Below, piece after piece: positions 25,702 to 39,490 of a stretch of 64,000 nt of DNA. The translations under genes and the position numbers were made by a program. Origin of the DNA: Pseudomonas ekonensis (GTDB lineage: Bacteria; Pseudomonadota; Gammaproteobacteria; Pseudomonadales; Pseudomonadaceae). The stretch lies in assembly GCF_019145435.1 (NCBI RefSeq), contig NZ_JAHSTS010000001.1, positions 882,001-946,000 of the forward strand. Reading direction: 5' to 3'. The notes beneath the pieces are model-generated. The model had not been told where the DNA came from. It made no database searches and saw nothing but the letters and a program-made list of their open reading frames with translations. Positions within the stretch are counted from its first letter, which is position 1; each line of letters opens with the position of its first letter.

Positions 25702-28700
25702 TCACTCTTCGGTCGCGGAGTCGTCGGAATCCGAAATTTCCATTTCCGCCTGGTCGATGACCGCCTCCACACCGAAATCGATCGATGTCTTTTGGAAGTA
25801 GACGGTCAGCAGCCGCAGGGCCCTTTGGGAGAATGGGTTGCCGCGCAAGTCGATGCTTTCGGCGATCTCCGGCGGCAGTTCCAGGAGGTCTTCGGGGAGC
25901 TCGGTGATGGCGTTGTCGGTCAGGCCCACGGCTTCAGGATCCTTGAGTTGAAGCAGGCCGGCAGGCAGTTCGGTGAGGCCGCAGTTGTCCAGTTGCACGC
26001 TGAGCAGGTGGGGCATCTGGTGGATGTCGGGTGTCAGTGCCAACGGGTTGTCGCTCAGCTCCAGGTGCTGCAGGCGATCCATCTGCGCCAGGGCCAGGGC
26101 CGTTTGCGGGCTCAGGGTGATGAGGCAGTCGGGGAGGTTCAGGGAGACAAGCTTGCCCATCCGGAAAACGGGGTCAGGAATGTTCTCCAGGCGAAATCCC
26201 CGAACGCTCAGGATGCTCAGGTCAGGAAAGCTTTCCAGAAATCGTGAAATGCCGCCGGCAAGGCCTGTCTGGCTGGTCAGGTGGATCATCGATACATGGC
26301 GAAGATCCGTGCGCAGAGCGGGCAATTCACCGGTGATCTGGGTTTCCAGACGCAGGGTGTGACCGGGCTGTTCCGATTCGTCGAAATCGTTCAGTTCCGT
26401 TTCCCGGCGCCAGCAACGCAATACGAATTGCTTGAACTCATCCCGCGCCGAGTGCTCGATCAGCAGTTGCCGGGCGCTGAAGGGCTGGTTGGTCAGAGGG
26501 TGGAGGGCGGGCACGTCGGCGGTCCACGCGGACAAATCGATCTCGAGCAGGCTCAGTTCGAACTCCAGTTGCCCCAGCCGCACGCGTGCATCGCTCGTCT
26601 TGCCCGGCAGCTGGTAGAAAAAGTGACCGGCCTGGTTCCGGTCCATGCCCGGATAAAGGGACTGCACGCGATGGAGGTCGGGCTCCTCAGGCAGGATGCT
26701 GAAGTTTTGTCCGGTGCGTTGGATGTAGGGCCTGAGACGTTCTCGGGCAGCGGCTGTGAAGGGGTTGCCGGTCAGGTCGAAGCCGTTCTGGAGCGCGGGC
26801 GGCAGGCTGAAGAGGGCGTCGGGCAGCTCCTGGATCCGGTTGTTGTTGAGCAGGGCGGTATGCAGGTGCGGGCGGGTCAGCAGCCCGTTCGGCAATTGGG
26901 AGATGCCGGTCCGGGACAGGTCGATGAAGCCCAGGTCGGGCAGGTTGCTCACATCGGGCGTCAGTCCCAGGGGATTCCTGTACAGGTCCAGCGTGGTCAG
27001 TCGGTGCATTTCGGACAGCATGGCGTGTGCCCTGGCGTCGAGGCTGATGGCGCAGTCGCTGAGGATCAGTTCAACCAGATCCGGCGATCGCGCGACGACC
27101 GCCGGGAGATCGCCCAGGGGAATGTTGCGCACGGTCAGGTGACTCAAGCCGGAAAAGCTGCGCAGAAACTCATGGGCGCCCCGGGTGGTGCCATTGCTGA
27201 TGAGTGTCAGCGTGCTCACGGCGCTGAATTCGGTGTTGAGCCTTGGCAAATCACCGAAGATCGGCTGAAGAGAACTGAATGCCAGGGTACTGATCCCGGT
27301 TTCCGCCAGCGTCCATTGCTGCTGCCAGCAGTCCATCAGGTCTTCGGCGAATCGCTGGCGGACCTGCTGCTGGAAGAGACGTTGGTCGCGGCTGATGCTG
27401 ATGCGCGTATCCGGGAGGTGGTGCGCAATGGCGTTGATCCAGGTGGACAAGGCTGTGTGCAGCTCTTCCTGTTGAGTGATGAGTCGATGGAGCACCTCCC
27501 GCGGGCCGGTCGGGTGCCGCTGCATCCGTTGGACAAAGGCGTTGAGCTCATCGGCTGAGAGATGGGGAAACAAGGCCTGTGCATGCTCTTGCAGGGGCGG
27601 GGCTCCGAAAGGCTTGAGGCGATAGCCGTCGCCGCCGCCCAGCAGGCGCATCACGGTCGGATCGTAGGTCGGTTTGAGGATGGGATGGCGTGCCAGGAGC
27701 GTGCGCACCGTTTGGCGGTCAGGAGCATGACGGCGCACCCATTGCCTGAGTGTGTCGTTGTGACCGGTGGCGGTGCCCAATGCCTGGCGCTCGTGCTCCG
27801 GCAGTTTTTCCAGGGCTTGCCGGATCAGGCGGCCGGTATCGGGGTTGTCTGCGGTGGACGGCAGCTCAAGCCCTTCGTAGGCCCGTGCGATGCGTACCTG
27901 CAAGCCTGCCTCCCGGCAGATGTCGGCCAGGCGCGGGGAAATCCTGCCGATGGTCAGTTGCTGCCGTTCGTGTTCGTCCGCCCGGTGTTCGATCACCTGT
28001 GCAAGGCCTTTCGGCAAGCCGTGCTCGCTGTCCATCAGCACTTGAACGGGACCGGGCGCGCCGCGCTCCAGCACGTTGTATCGCTGTCCGAACAGGGCCG
28101 GGCGGTGGTCGATGGCGAGTTGTCTGAGAGTCTGTCGCAGTTTGCGCGTGCGCGCCTCGAGGGTGGCGGAGGCGCGTTCTTCGTCGAGCAGCACCGTGGC
28201 TTCGCTGTCCGGAAGCTTGAGCAGCAAGGTTTTCAGCAGGTCGCCGTCGTGCAGCCTTGCGATGTCGAGCTCTATGGGCGGCATGTCGGTGGCGGGGCTT
28301 TGCCACAGGGTTTTGCGCGCGCCGTCGATCAGGCGAACGCGCAGGTTCGCCGACTGAGGGCCGTAATCGTGGAGCAGTTTGAGCTGCATCAGCGGATCGG
28401 CGTTCAGATAGTCTTCTGGCCGTTCACTGCCGATGGCGTCAATGAAGGCCTGTATCTCCCGGTCGATCTCGAAGCGTTTGAGGGTGTCGTACAGCAGCGC
28501 CGGCATCGCGTCGTTGTTCACATGCAGCTTGCGCAATGCGTTGTCGTTGCCACCGCTGATGCGCAGCATGGTCTCGCGTTCGTCTGCCGTAAAGCGTTGC
28601 ATGTGTGGCCCGAAGCGTCGCAGGAGGGTATCCCTGTCCCAGCCCAGCGGTTGATCTAGCACCGTTTGCCACGCGCCGGCATGGTTGTGCCGCAGTGCAG

Positions 28701-30525
28701 GCTTGTAGGCTTGCGGGCGGGACGGATGTTCGATGCGATGCAGACCGGTGACCGGGTCTTTGCTCACCGCGTAACGTTTGTTCTCCAGCGGCAGGATGAG
28801 TTTGCCTTGGTGTCGATGCAGGCCGAGGGCGTCTGGCGTCGAATCGCTCGGCAGGCCGGTGGCCTGTTCGTAAGGTTTAAGGTCGGGTTGCCAGTAGCGC
28901 ATCTGGCCGTTGGGGCGCTTGATCCTGTCGAATCGATCCAGGAACTGAACGGTGTCGCGGGGCAGCAGTGCCGGCCATTCGTAGGCCAACAGTTGGGCGC
29001 CGGCCGCGAAGGCGCCGAGCTGGACCGCCGACTCGACGACGCCCATGAAATGCCCGAAGGCTTCCCGCGTTTGCCCTTCGGCCCATTCCACCAGGCTTTC
29101 AAAGGTCTGGTCGAGCATCTGGTAGGCCATGTACGCCAGCATGGCCTCGCCCAGCAAGGGCACGAACGGCGCGGCAATGAACGCGGCGACATCCAGCAGC
29201 GCCGTGGCGATGCTCGCCAGGGCGTCCCAGAGCGCCCAGCGCTGTTTGCGGTCGGCCTCGGCGGTGGGGACGGCGATTGTCCGGGCGTCGTTGAGGATCT
29301 TGTCGAGCTTGCTCTGATAGAGATGTGTCAGCAGCCCGGTTCTGATGGGGTCGGTGGTCAATTGCAGGTTGGGGTGTGCGATGGGGCGTTCCCGCCATGT
29401 CGGACGCGGGTCTTGAGGCGGGACGGGTTGCCGGGCGATGGTGGTGAGCCGGTCGTTCAGTGCGGCGAAGAAGCCTCCGCGCGCCGCGTGGTCGATGAAG
29501 CGGCTGAAGAACTGCTGGTAGTCGGGCGCCCGCAGGCGTCGGCTCAGTTCCTCGGCAAACGATGCGCTGGACGGGTATTGCTTGATCGGGTGCAGCGGGT
29601 CATCGGGAATGTAGGCAACCACACCGAGCGTTTGCCGGCTGCGGTCAAGATCGCGGGAGAACAGGATGACGCCGGTCAGGCGGCAATCCAGCACCGTCAA
29701 GGCGTGGCCGCGCCAGGGTTGGTCGCGCGACGGCGGGGCCTGCGGTGTGTCGAGCAGGCCCAGAATCATCTGGTGAGTCTCGCTGTCCAGCAGTGTCTGC
29801 ATCCGGGCCATGCGCAGCGCGGCGATAAGCGCCGCTTTCTGGTTGTCCTGGACGGCGGACTTCAGGAACGCTCCGACGACCGGGTTGCTGATGCCCAGGT
29901 TGTCCTCCAGGTACGCCTTGTAGCGCTTGCCGATGTCCAGTTCCCTGCACGTTCGGGCGAATGCGGCGATGGGCATTTTCTCTAGCGTCTTGGGCATGGT
30001 CCGGAAGTGCCCGTCGGCGGAGGGTGGAGTGATGTAGGTCGACTCGGGTTCGAAGGCATCGGTGCGGGTTTCGTCGCTTTCGAAGTTGTGCAGCGCCGCC
30101 TCCAGCAACGACACCGTCCAGGTGCGGGCCGCCCCCGTTTTGATCGCCGGCCAGGGAAGGTGTGCGGGCACGTAGAGGCGCAGCCAGGTGTTGCGGACAT
30201 CCAGATCGAGCCCGAAACGGGTCTTCAGTTCTGCCTTGAGCAAGGGCTCGGCGAAGGCGTCCGGACTTTTCAGGCGGCCCAGCGCGTCATCGACGCGGTT
30301 CTGGGTCTCCATGTGTCTGGCCAGCAGCGCGCTCAGTCCGGAGTGCTGGTGCGGCGTAGCCGATGCCAGGTTCGGCGGCATGCCGGGCTTGATGCGGCTC
30401 AGCGCTGTGCGCCGGTGGGGTGTTGCCCGTTGCAGCCAGGAAGGGATCGCGTCGATCAGGTGGCGATAGTGGAGGTTCGGGCGCAGCGCTTCGGAAGGGG
30501 CGGTGACAACGGGGTGGGTGTTCAT
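25702..30525 (-). CDS. Large LRR protein of the NEL-effector/dermonecrotic-toxin-like family, without NEL domain
   Basis: About 1607 residues from ATG 30525. The frame stays open to 30696 and no start has a good ribosome-binding site, so the N terminus is uncertain. Residues 1-700 resemble the 'dermonecrotic toxin / DUF6543' region of Pseudomonas NEL-type proteins, with a hydrophobic stretch near 440-480 (LLDVAAFIAAPFVPLLGEAM). Two leucine-rich-repeat blocks follow, ending in GNPF motifs near residues 1254 and 1564. Their 310-residue spacing shows an internal duplication that includes the linker. Related proteins end in an NEL E3-ubiquitin-ligase domain with a catalytic cysteine. Here the protein stops directly after the second block with an acidic tail (EISDSDDSATEE). 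It is divergent from aruC and inserted between argR and the aru operon. Confidence 0.8.
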   Translation of the reverse strand: MNTHPVVTAPSEALRPNLHYRHLIDAIPSWLQRATPHRRTALSRIKPGMPPNLASATPHQHSGLSALLARHMETQNRVDDALGRLKSPDAFAEPLLKAELKTRFGLDLDVRNTWLRLYVPAHLPWPAIKTGAARTWTVSLLEAALHNFESDETRTDAFEPESTYITPPSADGHFRTMPKTLEKMPIAAFARTCRELDIGKRYKAYLEDNLGISNPVVGAFLKSAVQDNQKAALIAALRMARMQTLLDSETHQMILGLLDTPQAPPSRDQPWRGHALTVLDCRLTGVILFSRDLDRSRQTLGVVAYIPDDPLHPIKQYPSSASFAEELSRRLRAPDYQQFFSRFIDHAARGGFFAALNDRLTTIARQPVPPQDPRPTWRERPIAHPNLQLTTDPIRTGLLTHLYQSKLDKILNDARTIAVPTAEADRKQRWALWDALASIATALLDVAAFIAAPFVPLLGEAMLAYMAYQMLDQTFESLVEWAEGQTREAFGHFMGVVESAVQLGAFAAGAQLLAYEWPALLPRDTVQFLDRFDRIKRPNGQMRYWQPDLKPYEQATGLPSDSTPDALGLHRHQGKLILPLENKRYAVSKDPVTGLHRIEHPSRPQAYKPALRHNHAGAWQTVLDQPLGWDRDTLLRRFGPHMQRFTADERETMLRISGGNDNALRKLHVNNDAMPALLYDTLKRFEIDREIQAFIDAIGSERPEDYLNADPLMQLKLLHDYGPQSANLRVRLIDGARKTLWQSPATDMPPIELDIARLHDGDLLKTLLLKLPDSEATVLLDEERASATLEARTRKLRQTLRQLAIDHRPALFGQRYNVLERGAPGPVQVLMDSEHGLPKGLAQVIEHRADEHERQQLTIGRISPRLADICREAGLQVRIARAYEGLELPSTADNPDTGRLIRQALEKLPEHERQALGTATGHNDTLRQWVRRHAPDRQTVRTLLARHPILKPTYDPTVMRLLGGGDGYRLKPFGAPPLQEHAQALFPHLSADELNAFVQRMQRHPTGPREVLHRLITQQEELHTALSTWINAIAHHLPDTRISISRDQRLFQQQVRQRFAEDLMDCWQQQWTLAETGISTLAFSSLQPIFGDLPRLNTEFSAVSTLTLISNGTTRGAHEFLRSFSGLSHLTVRNIPLGDLPAVVARSPDLVELILSDCAISLDARAHAMLSEMHRLTTLDLYRNPLGLTPDVSNLPDLGFIDLSRTGISQLPNGLLTRPHLHTALLNNNRIQELPDALFSLPPALQNGFDLTGNPFTAAARERLRPYIQRTGQNFSILPEEPDLHRVQSLYPGMDRNQAGHFFYQLPGKTSDARVRLGQLEFELSLLEIDLSAWTADVPALHPLTNQPFSARQLLIEHSARDEFKQFVLRCWRRETELNDFDESEQPGHTLRLETQITGELPALRTDLRHVSMIHLTSQTGLAGGISRFLESFPDLSILSVRGFRLENIPDPVFRMGKLVSLNLPDCLITLSPQTALALAQMDRLQHLELSDNPLALTPDIHQMPHLLSVQLDNCGLTELPAGLLQLKDPEAVGLTDNAITELPEDLLELPPEIAESIDLRGNPFSQRALRLLTVYFQKTSIDFGVEAVIDQAEMEISDSDDSATEE

Positions 30526-30579
30526 CGGAGAGCGAGCCGTGCTGTTTGATGGACGGACAGCAGACTCCATAGGCGTGCG

Positions 30580-30609
30580 CCGTGTGCGGTACATATGTAC
30601 CGCACACGG
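30580..30609. promoter_or_regulatory. Perfect 30-bp palindrome upstream of the LRR gene
   Basis: CCGTGTGCGGTACAT is followed directly by its exact complement ATGTACCGCACACGG, with no spacer. It lies 55-84 bases before the proposed LRR start and about 80 bases from the nearer ArgR box of aruC. There is no T run, so it is not a terminator. A dimeric-repressor operator is the likeliest role. Confidence 0.6.
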
Positions 30610-30688
30610 AAAAACGGCATGGGATACAAAGTGACAAGTCTGCCGCAAACCCCGGCCGCCAGTTAAACTGCGCCTTTGCGACCCTATT

Positions 30689-32054
<1,366 letters not shown>

Positions 32055-32118
32055 TTGACCCTCCGGCGCCTGACCGCTCAGGCGCCGGATCCGATTTTCG
32101 TTTCGCACCGACACACAC

Positions 32119-32211
32119 TGTGGGAGCCAGCCCGCTGGCGATGAGGGCCTGACAGCCAACATCACTGTTGCCTGAAAGGACGCGATCGCCGGCAGTCTGG
32201 CTCCCACAATC
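32119..32211. repeat. REP pair between aruC and aruF
   Basis: CTGTGGGAGCCAGCCCGCTGGCGATGAGG (split here at 32119-32147) and the inverted CGATCGCCGGCAGTCTGGCTCCCACA (about 32183-32208) are diverged REP copies lying inside the operon. They may alter the ratio of aruC to downstream transcripts. Confidence 0.75.
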
Positions 32212-32282
32212 GACTCTGGGTCGACCCGGGGACGGTGCGGAATTTTTCACCTGTGATTTTCATGAGAGAAAGGAGTGACACC

Positions 32283-33302
32283 ATGCTGGTGATGCGCCCT
32301 GCGCAAATGGCTGACCTGGGCGAGGTACAGCGTCTGGCTGCGGACAGCCCGATCGGTGTCACTTCGTTGCCGGACGACGTGGAGCGCCTGAGCGACAAGA
32401 TCGCCGCCAGCGAGGCGTCGTTCGCCGCCGAGGTCAGCTTCAACGGCGAGGAAAGCTACTTCTTCGTCCTCGAAGACACCGTCGCCGGCAAACTGGTCGG
32501 CTGCTCGGCCATCGTCGCCTCGGCCGGCTACTCCGAACCGTTCTACAGCTTTCGCAACGAGACCTTCGTGCACGCTTCCCGCGAGCTGAAGATCCACAAC
32601 AAGATCCACGTGCTTTCGCAGTGCCACGACCTGACCGGCAACAGTCTGCTGACCAGTTTCTACGTGCAGCGCGACCTGGTGGGTTCGCCGTGGGCCGAGC
32701 TCAATTCCCGTGGCCGCCTGCTGTTCGTCGCCAGTCACCCTGAGCGCTTCGCCGACTCGGTGGTGACCGAGATCGTCGGCTACAGCGACGAGAACGGCGA
32801 CTCGCCGTTCTGGGACGCCATCGGCCGCAACTTCTTCGACCTCAACTACGCCGAGGCCGAGCGCCTGTGCGGCCTCAAGAGCCGCACGTTCCTGGCCGAG
32901 CTGATGCCGCACTACCCGATCTACGTGCCGCTGCTGCCGGACTCCGCCCAGGAGGCGATGGGCCAGGTGCACCCGCGTGCGCAGATCACCTTCGACATCC
33001 TGATGCGCGAAGGCTTCGAGACCGACCATTACATCGACATTTTCGACGGCGGCCCGACCCTTCACGCCCGCGTCTCGGGGATCCGTTCGATCGCCCAGAG
33101 CCGCGTGGTGCCGGTGAAGATCGGCGAGCCGGTCAAGGGCGCAGGGCGCCAGTACCTGGTGGCCAACGCGCAGTTGCAGGATTACCGCGCTGTCCTGCTG
33201 GAGCTGGACTACGCGCCCGGCAAACCGGTGACCCTGGACCTGGAAGCGGCCGAAGCCCTGGGCGTCGGCGAGGGCGCCAGCGTGCGCCTGGTGGCGGTTT
33301 AA
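32283..33302 (+). CDS. aruF: Arginine/ornithine N-succinyltransferase, alpha subunit
   Basis: 339 residues from ATG 32283 behind AGGAG. The AstA family signature is clear: MLVMRPAQMADLGEVQRLA at the start, SYFFVLEDTVAGKLVGCSAIVA, HDLTGNSLLTSFYV, and IYVPLLPDSAQEAMGQVHP. It transfers succinyl from succinyl-CoA to arginine, the first step of the AST pathway. In Pseudomonas it works as a heterodimer with the following AruG, of which it is a paralogue. Confidence 0.95.
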   Translation: MLVMRPAQMADLGEVQRLAADSPIGVTSLPDDVERLSDKIAASEASFAAEVSFNGEESYFFVLEDTVAGKLVGCSAIVASAGYSEPFYSFRNETFVHASRELKIHNKIHVLSQCHDLTGNSLLTSFYVQRDLVGSPWAELNSRGRLLFVASHPERFADSVVTEIVGYSDENGDSPFWDAIGRNFFDLNYAEAERLCGLKSRTFLAELMPHYPIYVPLLPDSAQEAMGQVHPRAQITFDILMREGFETDHYIDIFDGGPTLHARVSGIRSIAQSRVVPVKIGEPVKGAGRQYLVANAQLQDYRAVLLELDYAPGKPVTLDLEAAEALGVGEGASVRLVAV

Positions 33303-33353
33303 CGCCTTAGCGAGTTTCACGGGTGGCGTTGGCGGCCCGTTTGAGGAGATAGC

Positions 33354-35845
<2,492 letters not shown>

Positions 35846-35847
35846 TG

Positions 35848-35943
35848 CCCATCGCCAGCAGGCTGGCTCCCGCAGGAGCGATGCAGGGCACATCAGGTGC
35901 CGGCACCGATCAACCTGTGGGAGCGGGCTTGCCCGCGAAGGCT
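35848..35943. repeat. REP pair between aruD and aruB
   Basis: CATCGCCAGCAGGCTGGCTCCCGC (from about 35850) and CTGTGGGAGCGGGCTTGCCCGCGAAGG (about 35916-35942) are two REP copies of different subtypes in inverted orientation, inside the operon. Confidence 0.75.
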
Positions 35944-36007
35944 GCGCCGCAGTCTCAAAGAACCGTTACGCAAGCCTATAACAACAGATTCTCGTGGAGC
36001 CTCGCTG

Positions 36008-37354
36008 ATGAAATCCTGTGAAGTCAATTTTGACGGTCTAGTGGGGCCGACCCACAACTACGGCGGCCTGTCCTACGGCAACGTCGCCTCCCAGAGCAAC
36101 AGCCAGCAGTCTTCCAACCCCAAGGAAGCCGCGCTGCAAGGCCTGGCGAAAATGAAAGCGCTGATGGACATGGGCTTTGTCCAGGGCGTGCTGGCGCCGC
36201 AGGAGCGTCCGGACGTGGCCGCCTTGCGCCGTCTGGGTTTTGGTGGCACCGATGCCCAGGTGATCGAGCGCGCCGCCAAGGAAGCGATGCCGCTGCTGGT
36301 CGCCAGTTGCTCGGCGTCGAGCATGTGGGTGGCCAACGCCGCCACGGTCAGCCCGAGCGCCGACACCGCCGACGGCCGCGTGCATTTCACCGCCGCCAAC
36401 CTCAACTGCAAGTACCACCGCAGCATCGAACACCCGACCACCAGCCGCGTGCTGGGGGCGATGTTCGCCGATCAGCAGCACTTCGCCCATCACGCCGCGT
36501 TGCCGGCGGTGGCGCAGTTCGGCGACGAAGGCGCGGCCAACCACACCCGTTTCTGCCGTGAGTACGGCGAGGCCGGCGTCGAGTTCTTCGTGTTCGGCCG
36601 CAGCGCGTTCGACACCCGCTATCCGGCGCCGCAGAAGTACCCGGCGCGCCAGACCCTCGAAGCGTCCCAGGCAGTCGCCCGCCTGCACGGCCTGCGCGAC
36701 GACGGCGTGGTCTACGCCCAGCAGAACCCGGCGGTGATCGATCAGGGCGTGTTCCACAACGACGTGATCGCGGTGGGCAACGGCGAGGTGCTGTTCTATC
36801 ACGAGGACGCGTTCCTGGAGACCGAGCAGATGCTGGCCGAGCTGCAGGCCAAGCTCGCCAAGGTCGGCGGCAAGTTCCAGTCGATCTGTGTGCCGCGTTC
36901 GGCGGTCACCGTGGACGACGCGGTGCGCTCCTACCTGTTCAACAGTCAGTTGCTGTCGCGCCCTGATGGTTCGATGCTGCTGATCGTGCCGGAAGAGTGC
37001 CGCGGCAACGAGCGCGTCTGGAACTACCTGCAAAGCCTGACCGGCTCCGGCGGCCCGGTTCGCGAGGTCAAGGTCTTCGATCTGAAGCAAAGCATGCAGA
37101 ACGGCGGCGGCCCCGCTTGCCTGAGGCTGCGTGTCGCACTCAACGAAACCGAACTGGCGGCGGTCAATCCAGGGGTTATCATGACGGCACCGTTGTACGG
37201 TTCGTTGACCGCATGGGTTGAAAAGCACTACCGCGACCGCCTGACCGAAAACGATCTGGCGGATCCGCAATTGCTGCTTGAATGCCGGACGGCACTGGAT
37301 GAACTGACGCAAATCCTTAAACTGGGCGCGGTTTATCCATTCCAGATCAATTGA
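36008..37354 (+). CDS. aruB: N-succinylarginine dihydrolase
   Basis: 448 residues from ATG 36008 (GGAG upstream); upstream in-frame sequence falls in the REP pair. It hydrolyses succinylarginine to succinylornithine, CO2 and ammonia. Family motifs: [49 protein letters not shown], and [11 protein letters not shown] with the catalytic cysteine of the amidinotransferase fold. Confidence 0.97.
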   Translation: MKSCEVNFDGLVGPTHNYGGLSYGNVASQSNSQQSSNPKEAALQGLAKMKALMDMGFVQGVLAPQERPDVAALRRLGFGGTDAQVIERAAKEAMPLLVASCSASSMWVANAATVSPSADTADGRVHFTAANLNCKYHRSIEHPTTSRVLGAMFADQQHFAHHAALPAVAQFGDEGAANHTRFCREYGEAGVEFFVFGRSAFDTRYPAPQKYPARQTLEASQAVARLHGLRDDGVVYAQQNPAVIDQGVFHNDVIAVGNGEVLFYHEDAFLETEQMLAELQAKLAKVGGKFQSICVPRSAVTVDDAVRSYLFNSQLLSRPDGSMLLIVPEECRGNERVWNYLQSLTGSGGPVREVKVFDLKQSMQNGGGPACLRLRVALNETELAAVNPGVIMTAPLYGSLTAWVEKHYRDRLTENDLADPQLLLECRTALDELTQILKLGAVYPFQIN

Positions 37355-37411
37355 TGGCCGGTGCGCCGCCTTCGCGCGGCGCACGGCTTCATCTTCCAAG
37401 AGAGCGTAAAC

Positions 37412-37699
37412 ATGAGTGATTCCCTGCAGCTGATCCTTGAAGACACCGACGGCACGCAACTGCAAACCTCCTGCACCCGCGTCGCGGTCATGTGGCAAGG
37501 CAAGGAGCTGTGGATCCAGCAGGACGGCCGCGGCCAGCTGCTGATCGGCGTCGACGTCGAAGAAGACGACGAAGAGTACGCCAACCTGTTGCTGCGCCCG
37601 TTGGCGACTAATCTGGTAAGTCTGCAACTGGAAATGGAACCGGCCGACCTCGGTGGCGAGGAACATGTGCACGGCCCGGATTGCAACCACGACCACTAA
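37412..37699 (+). CDS. Small acidic protein of the aru operon
   Basis: 95 residues, strongly acidic, with no membrane segment. MSDSLQLILEDTDGTQLQTSC at the start, a central DVEEDDEEYANLLLRPLA, and a histidine-rich tail (EEHVHGPDCNHDH) that could bind metal. The same small gene sits between aruB and aruE in other Pseudomonas and is sometimes labelled 'topoisomerase II', which nothing here supports. A GAGAG sequence precedes the ATG. The function is unknown; the tail suggests metal supply to the zinc enzyme AruE, which is speculation. Confidence 0.82.
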   Translation: MSDSLQLILEDTDGTQLQTSCTRVAVMWQGKELWIQQDGRGQLLIGVDVEEDDEEYANLLLRPLATNLVSLQLEMEPADLGGEEHVHGPDCNHDH

Positions 37700-37711
37700 G
37701 GAAACCGCTCT

Positions 37712-38722
37712 ATGCTCGCCCTCGGCAAACTGCTTGAACTGACCCTCGCCGGCCGCGAACCGGCGGAGAAGACTCAACTGACTGTCGAAGGCGTGCGCAT
37801 GCGCTGGTTGAGCGAGGGCGCGCTGGAAGTGCGGCCGCCCGAAGCGCGCGACAACGGCCTGGATCTGCTGCTGTCGGCAGGGATCCACGGCAACGAGACC
37901 GCGCCGATCGAATTGCTCGACCGCCTGTTGCATGACATCGCCCGCGGCGACCTGAAGCCGCGCGCACGCATTCTGTTCCTGTTCGGCAACCCGGAAGCGA
38001 TCCGCAAGGGCGAGCGCTTCATCGAGCAGGACGTCAACCGGCTGTTCAACGGCCGTCACGAACAAAGCAGCGGCTGCGAAGCCTTGCGCGCCTGTGAGCT
38101 GGAGCGCCTGGCGGCGAGTTTCTTCAGCCTGCCGGGCCGTCAGCGCCTGCACTATGACCTGCACACCGCGATCCGCGGCTCGAAGATCGAGCAGTTCGCC
38201 CTGTACCCGTGGAAAGAAGGGCGCCAGCACTCCCGGCGCGAACTGGCCCGGCTGCGGGCGGCGGGCATGGAAGCGGTGCTGCTGCAGAACAAGCCGTCGA
38301 TCGTGTTCAGCTCGTACACCTACGACAAGCTCGGCGCCGAGTCCTTCACCCTTGAGCTGGGCAAGGCCCGGCCGTTCGGGCAGAACGCCGGGGTCAACGT
38401 GTCGTTGCTGGAAAACCGCCTGAAGCAGATCATCGAGGGCAACGAGCCCGAACAGGCGCACGAGGGCCTGGACGGCCTGCAACTGTTCAGCGTGGCCCGG
38501 GAAATCATCAAGCACAGCGATGCCTTCCGCCTGAACCTGCCGGCGGACATCGAGAACTTTTCGGAACTGGACATGGGTTATGTGCTGGCCGAAGACCTGG
38601 CCAATACCCGCTGGATCATCGAAGAGCAGGGCGCCCGGATCATCTTCCCCAACCCCAAGGTCAAGAACGGCCTGCGCGCCGGCATCCTGATCGTGCCGAC
38701 CACGGACGATCAACTGGCCTGA
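37712..38722 (+). CDS. aruE: Succinylglutamate desuccinylase
   Basis: 336 residues, AstE/AspA zinc hydrolase family. [14 protein letters not shown] gives the first His and Glu, [10 protein letters not shown] the second His, and [27 protein letters not shown] the substrate loop. It releases glutamate and succinate, the last step of the AST pathway. AGGAAACC precedes the ATG. It is a distant paralogue of aotO in the same regulon. Confidence 0.96.
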   Translation: MLALGKLLELTLAGREPAEKTQLTVEGVRMRWLSEGALEVRPPEARDNGLDLLLSAGIHGNETAPIELLDRLLHDIARGDLKPRARILFLFGNPEAIRKGERFIEQDVNRLFNGRHEQSSGCEALRACELERLAASFFSLPGRQRLHYDLHTAIRGSKIEQFALYPWKEGRQHSRRELARLRAAGMEAVLLQNKPSIVFSSYTYDKLGAESFTLELGKARPFGQNAGVNVSLLENRLKQIIEGNEPEQAHEGLDGLQLFSVAREIIKHSDAFRLNLPADIENFSELDMGYVLAEDLANTRWIIEEQGARIIFPNPKVKNGLRAGILIVPTTDDQLA

Positions 38723-38780
38723 GCACGCCGCACGAACCCTGCGGGCTTCGTTCACTGAATCCGGGAGCACCGCAGACCCT

Positions 38781-38872
38781 GTGGGAGCTGGCTTGCCAGC
38801 GAATTGGCCAGCCCATCCGACATCGATGGTGACTGACCCGTCGCCCTCGCGAGCAGTCGGGCTCCCACGGGT
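38781..38872. repeat. REP pair downstream of aruE
   Basis: GTGGGAGCTGGCTTGCCAGCGAATTGG at 38781 onward and, inverted, CCCTCGCGAGCAGTCGGGCTCCCAC ending near 38869. The pair lies between the convergent aruE and ribH genes and could serve both as a 3' end structure. Confidence 0.75.
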
Positions 38873-38880
38873 TTCGGCGC

Positions 38881-39390
38881 TTAGACCGCTACGGCGCGCG
38901 GCTCACTGCGGCGCAGCGCACGGATCTTCAGCAGCGTGTCGGCGCAGGTTCTCGCCGCTTCCTGACCCTTGTGCACGAAATGCTCGAAGAAGAACTTCTG
39001 GTGCTCTTCGCCGGCATGGAAGTGGTGCGGGGTCAAGGACACCGAGAACACCGGCACTTCGGTTTCCAGCTGAACCTGCATCAGGCCGCTGACGACCGAC
39101 TGGGCGACGAATTCGTGACGGTAGATCCCGCCGTCCACCACCAGGGCGGCCGCGACGATGCCGGCATAACGACCGGTCTTGGCCAGCAGCTTGGCGTGCA
39201 GAGGCATTTCAAACGCGCCGCCGACCTCGAAGAAATCGATGTCCGCTTCCTGGTAGCCCTGGGCGATCATTTCGGCGACGAAGCCTTTACGGCTCTGGTC
39301 GACGATTTCCTTGTGCCAGCAGGCCTGGATGAACGCGACGCGCTCGCCCTGCGTGTGTTTGGTTTTGCTGTCGATAGCGGTGGGTTGCAT
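38881..39390 (-). CDS. ribH: 6,7-Dimethyl-8-ribityllumazine synthase (RibH2 type)
   Basis: 169 residues from ATG 39390. The enzyme joins 3,4-dihydroxybutanone phosphate with the ribityl pyrimidine in riboflavin synthesis. Visible motifs: RVAFIQACWHKEIVDQSRKGF (substrate W/H), EVGGAFEMPLHAKLLAKTGRYAGIVAAALVVDGGIYRHEFVAQSV with the catalytic histidine, and the C-terminal HHFHAGEEH. The sequence fits the type II lumazine synthases, a second copy besides the housekeeping ribH. An FMN riboswitch lies 100 bases upstream on the same strand, and no other rib gene is present. Confidence 0.9.
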   Translation of the reverse strand: MQPTAIDSKTKHTQGERVAFIQACWHKEIVDQSRKGFVAEMIAQGYQEADIDFFEVGGAFEMPLHAKLLAKTGRYAGIVAAALVVDGGIYRHEFVAQSVVSGLMQVQLETEVPVFSVSLTPHHFHAGEEHQKFFFEHFVHKGQEAARTCADTLLKIRALRRSEPRAVAV

Positions 39391-39490
39391 GTTCTGACTC
39401 CTGTTTGTGTGAAAAACAGGGCGATATGAATCGAAAGGGATCAAGGGTACGCGCGCGCAAGCACGCAGACGGCCCTTTGGCGTCAATCCC

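Noticed and set aside
30580-30609. Palindrome as a transcription terminator
   Set aside because: There is no T run on either side, and it lies upstream, not downstream, of both flanking genes.
36038-38770. 910-residue open frame antisense to aruB-aruE
   Set aside because: It spans three well-supported genes on the other strand and has shadow composition without recognisable domains.
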